A stretch of 9,455 bases of DNA from DASYAN01 sp036501345 (GTDB lineage: Bacteria; Chloroflexota; Ktedonobacteria; Ktedonobacterales; Ktedonobacteraceae): positions 1 through 9,455 of the forward strand of contig DASYAN010000313.1 of assembly GCA_036501345.1 (NCBI GenBank), read 5' to 3'. The position numbers and the translations under genes are program-made. This document shows, piece after piece, positions 7,001-9,455 of the stretch (positions within the stretch are counted from its first letter, which is position 1; each line of letters begins with the position of its first letter). The notes under the pieces were generated by a model. That model saw only the letters and a program-made list of their open reading frames with translations. It did not search any database and was not told the DNA's origin.

Positions 7001-7376
7001 TGTTGTTAATCCTTTGCTATGCAGGGCATACTTGATAACCTATTCAATCATTGCGGATCGCTACCCGTTCTTGCTCTCCTACAACTTATTTGGGCACTAC
7101 AAGATGATAACAAATAGAACACTTCTCAAATAAAGACGAAGGAGGCTAACGGAAGTTGCGTGCTAGACAGTGAAGTACTCCACACTATAGGTCAAGATTA
7201 CTACTCTTAATAGATAGACGACAACCAATATCTTTTTCCCAATAATTGCGTTGGTCAACAAACGATGAACTCGTCGACAAAAGGAAACCGTTCAGGTGTA
7301 TGGCAGTTTATACAGGAACGACTAGAATTGGCAATGCTGTTCACCAAGCGGCTATCCTTTGTGGTATGTTCTGGTG
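7001..7376. other. Intergenic region without convincing gene
   Basis: This lies between the 3' end of the VWA gene and the start of the LCP gene, both on the minus strand, so it should contain a terminator for the first and the promoter of the second. Minus-strand frames close quickly or give no recognisable protein. Two short plus-strand frames entering from here (from 7246 and 7265) run antisense into the VWA gene and lack ribosome sites. I find TTGACC-like hexamers on the minus strand at 7195-7190 and 7257-7252, but no matching -10 at good spacing, so I do not call a promoter. The only structure of note is the hairpin at 7289-7320. Confidence 0.6.
7279..7320 (-). terminator. Weak candidate intrinsic terminator after the VWA gene
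   Basis: CGTTC (7289-7293) and GAACG (7316-7320) pair, followed by a 2x2 mismatch and an inner 5-bp arm (7296-7300 with 7309-7313) around an 8-base loop. Read on the minus strand, the hairpin is followed by GGTTTCCTTTT (7288-7279). It lies 57 bases past the VWA stop. The inner arm has one A-C mismatch in the minus-strand RNA and the T-run is interrupted, so termination is uncertain. Confidence 0.27.
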
Positions 7377-8666
7377 CTACCTACGGACTGGTCTATTATC
7401 ATCGATCGATGAGAGCAATCGGCCTAGGCTTATCAAGCTATTCAGGTTATGGGCGGGCAGAAAATCGTCGATAAAAGGCAAGGCAGTTTTCATACCAATG
7501 GTCAAGGGACGATAATCGGGTGATCCAAGCAATGGGTTAAGCCAGATCAGGCGGTGACAACTATGCTGTAAACGGTTCATCTCGCTACGTAAGATCATAC
7601 CATCACCACGATCCCAGCCATCACTAATGATCAGCACAACTGCACCTCGCCCCAAGACACGCCGTCCCCATGTATAGTTAAAGTGGTGGAGTGCATCTCC
7701 AATACGTGTACCTCCTGACCAGTCTTGTACTGTCTTTGAGACATCTTTGATGGCTTCATCTACATTGTGCTTCTCCAATTGGTGGGTGATACGTGTAAGT
7801 CTGGTGCCGAACACAAATGCTTCGACCCTTAGACGCCCATTTGAGATTGCATGGATGAAGTGCAAGAGCAACCGCGAATAGAGGCTCATCGAACCACTAA
7901 TATCGCAGATAATCACGAGAGGACGCGGCTTACGCTTGATCTTGCGCCAAGTCAGCTCGATCATCTCAGCTCCTTGTTTCAGATTACGACGTAACATATG
8001 GCGCATATCTGGGTAAGAGCCATGGCAGGCGGGGATTTTGCGCCGTGTGGAGCGCAAACCTACCTTCCAGCGCATCTCTGCCATCAACCTCTTGGCCTTC
8101 TGCTCCTCCTCCCAGCTAAATTGCTCAAAATCTTTTTTGCGTAAACGTTCAACAGCACTATATGCGGTCCCTTGTGGCTCACCCTCTTCCTGCTCTTGTT
8201 CGTCTTCATCGTAATTTAGCAGGGGCCGCTTAATCTCTATTTTTTTACCACGCAGGTGTTTGCGTTGATCATTGATATTGAAATGCTCAGTCGAATTTTT
8301 ACGCTCGGAGGGAGGAAGACGCAGCCAATTACCAGAGGGCCTCTTGCTTTTATTCGCTCTAGCATTCGTTTTTTGATCTGGAATGTCACTTTGCAACCAG
8401 AAGTAGGTGAAGACCTGATTAAAGATTGGCTCCTGCTCATGTCGAGTAAGTAGACTGCATTTGAGAGTGTTGTAGAAATCATCTCGGTTGGCGAGATCGA
8501 TATAGTTCAAGGTCTCAGCCAAGTCTTGGAGTTGGTGCGGTCCAACGTTGACACCTACCTCACGGAGGAGATGCCCAAATGCTGTCAGACGCTGGAGCAA
8601 GCGTTCTGCATATATGATGCCAAATGAGCTGTCGTCTATATTATCATTATGCGACTGCATGTTCAT
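7377..8666 (-). CDS. VWA domain-containing protein, CoxE family
   Basis: The 429-residue protein has no signal peptide or membrane helix and is probably cytosolic. It has a helical N-terminal part (about 14-95), a charged, probably disordered middle (about 96-175, including the acidic run DEDEQEQEEGE at 153-163), a conserved segment leading into the VWA domain (about 195-245) and a CoxE-type von Willebrand A domain (about 247-415). The metal-ion-dependent adhesion site appears complete: DISGSMS (255-261, DxSxS), Thr320 in SGGTRIG and Asp349 in SDGWDRG. Proteins of this family act with MoxR-type AAA+ ATPases in assembling or activating client complexes; CoxE works with CoxD on the CO dehydrogenase active site. 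Here the ATG overlaps the ATPase stop as ATGA (8666-8663), with GAGGAAAG at 8682-8675 upstream, so the two are translationally coupled. No cox structural genes are within view, so assignment to CO dehydrogenase is open. Confidence 0.93.
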   Translation of the reverse strand: MNMQSHNDNIDDSSFGIIYAERLLQRLTAFGHLLREVGVNVGPHQLQDLAETLNYIDLANRDDFYNTLKCSLLTRHEQEPIFNQVFTYFWLQSDIPDQKTNARANKSKRPSGNWLRLPPSERKNSTEHFNINDQRKHLRGKKIEIKRPLLNYDEDEQEQEEGEPQGTAYSAVERLRKKDFEQFSWEEEQKAKRLMAEMRWKVGLRSTRRKIPACHGSYPDMRHMLRRNLKQGAEMIELTWRKIKRKPRPLVIICDISGSMSLYSRLLLHFIHAISNGRLRVEAFVFGTRLTRITHQLEKHNVDEAIKDVSKTVQDWSGGTRIGDALHHFNYTWGRRVLGRGAVVLIISDGWDRGDGMILRSEMNRLQHSCHRLIWLNPLLGSPDYRPLTIGMKTALPFIDDFLPAHNLNSLISLGRLLSSIDDNRPVRR

Positions 8667-9455
8667 AATGACGACTTTCCTCGTATCTTCTGAAGAAGCT
8701 TGCCCAGGTTACTATCTCCAACCTTTAGAATATCATCCTGGTACTTGAGCAGTGCACCCAGAGTATCACGTACCGCACCTTCAATCAGTTCCCGTTGGTC
8801 TAGCGCTAGCAATGAACTGATCCAGTCGAGAGTTTCTGCCACGCCGGGTGCTTTATAGAGATCACTATCACGTAACTCGCCCACAAATTGGACAACCTGC
8901 TTGGCTAATCGTTGGGGAACATCTGGCATACGAGCCAGGATAATCTGATATTCTTTCTCTTGCGTAGGAAAGTCGATCCAGTAGTAGAGACAGCGCCGAC
9001 GTAAGGCATCGTGGATCTCACGGGTACGATTTGACGTAATAACAACAAAAGGCGGCTTCTTAGCCTGGATGGTGCCAATTTCAGGGATAGTGATCTGGAA
9101 GTCCGAGAGCAGTTCAAGAAGATAAGCTTCGAACTCCTCATCACTACGATCAAGCTCATCAATCAGCAAGACTGGAGACGCTGGATTGGTCGGATCAATA
9201 GCTTGGAGAAGTGGACGTTGCAGGAGAAAATCAGCACCAAAAATCTCTTTGAGTTCTTCTTGGCTATTGACGGCACTGGCCTCGATCAGGCGAATATGTA
9301 ACATCTGCCGCGTATAATTCCACTCATAAACAGCTGTACTAATATCAATCCCTTCATAGCACTGCAGACGGATCAATTTTGTGTTTAGGAGTGCCGCAAG
9401 GACTTTAGCTACCTCTGTTTTTCCTACTCCCGGTTCTCCTTCCAGGAGTAGGGGT
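8663..9455 (-). CDS. MoxR-type AAA+ ATPase, CoxD-like (5' end beyond window)
   Basis: The frame stays open to the right edge, so the first residues are missing; 263 residues are visible. The TTG at 9376 is not a plausible start, because a Walker A motif GEPGVGKT is encoded upstream of it (visible residues 6-13, about 9439-9416). Other motifs are Walker B VLLIDELD (about 95-102, 9172-9149), sensor-1 VVITSNRTRE (about 137-146) and the arginine-finger region ALRRRCLYYWIDFP (about 150-163). These are typical of the MoxR branch used as ATP-driven remodelling chaperones. The protein ends in a helical C-terminal lid at the TGA 8665-8663, overlapping the VWA gene by 4 bases, the classic MoxR-VWA arrangement. 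The ALRRRCLYYWIDFP stretch resembles CoxD-type members, but the pair occurs in many settings. The client gene may lie upstream, beyond 9455. Confidence 0.93.
   Translation of the reverse strand, partial: PLLLEGEPGVGKTEVAKVLAALLNTKLIRLQCYEGIDISTAVYEWNYTRQMLHIRLIEASAVNSQEELKEIFGADFLLQRPLLQAIDPTNPASPVLLIDELDRSDEEFEAYLLELLSDFQITIPEIGTIQAKKPPFVVITSNRTREIHDALRRRCLYYWIDFPTQEKEYQIILARMPDVPQRLAKQVVQFVGELRDSDLYKAPGVAETLDWISSLLALDQRELIEGAVRDTLGALLKYQDDILKVGDSNLGKLLQKIRGKSSL

Noticed and set aside
7265..7474. Plus-strand 69-codon open frame starting in the intergenic region
   Set aside because: It has no ribosome site, resembles no family I know and runs antisense through the conserved C-terminus of the VWA protein.
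7246..7515. Plus-strand 89-codon open frame
   Set aside because: It overlaps the VWA gene antisense and the previous frame, with no ribosome site and no recognisable motif.
8663..9376. MoxR gene starting at the TTG at 9376
   Set aside because: The same frame continues to the window edge and encodes the Walker A motif, so the true start lies beyond 9455.

Overview
The window looks like chromosomal DNA of a bacterium with a single-membrane, Gram-positive-type envelope. Gene content and protein style suggest a soil Chloroflexota of the Ktedonobacteria type: a MurJ with a long polar leader, a Q/P/S-rich LytR-CpsA-Psr protein, an FHA/pseudokinase protein and a CoxD/CoxE-like MoxR-VWA pair. The taxonomic guess is inference. 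I see no rRNA, tRNA, CRISPR array, insertion sequence or phage gene.

Layout. The left half is on the plus strand: a MurJ-family lipid II flippase with an unusual cytosolic leader of about 200 residues (196-2469), homoserine dehydrogenase without an ACT domain (2493-3539, 23 bases later), and a short-chain dehydrogenase that is clearly broken (about 3584-4372). The right half is on the minus strand, converging on the pseudogene with only 14 bases between stop codons. It holds two units. The first is a LytR-CpsA-Psr (LCP) cell-wall ligase (7000-5804) followed 10 bases later by a degenerate kinase domain fused to an FHA domain (5793-4387). The second is a MoxR-type AAA+ ATPase, whose start lies beyond the right edge (9455-8663), overlapping by 4 bases a VWA/CoxE-family protein (8666-7377). 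About 376 bases without a convincing gene (7001-7376) separate these units and must hold the LCP leader region.

How they fit together. Three proteins point to envelope growth: MurJ moves lipid II outward, LCP enzymes attach glycopolymers to peptidoglycan, and the pseudokinase-FHA protein has the parts of a phospho-dependent scaffold. In mycobacteria a pseudokinase domain on the MurJ homologue MviN recruits the FHA protein FhaA. Here flippase, pseudokinase and FHA modules lie in one neighbourhood but are partitioned differently, which is the most interesting hypothesis of the window. The MoxR-VWA pair is a typical chaperone-like module for maturation of a metal enzyme or another complex; its client is not in view.

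The main oddities are the three-lesion SDR pseudogene, the MurJ leader with a second well-placed start at 781, and the catalytically degenerate kinase domain joined to FHA.
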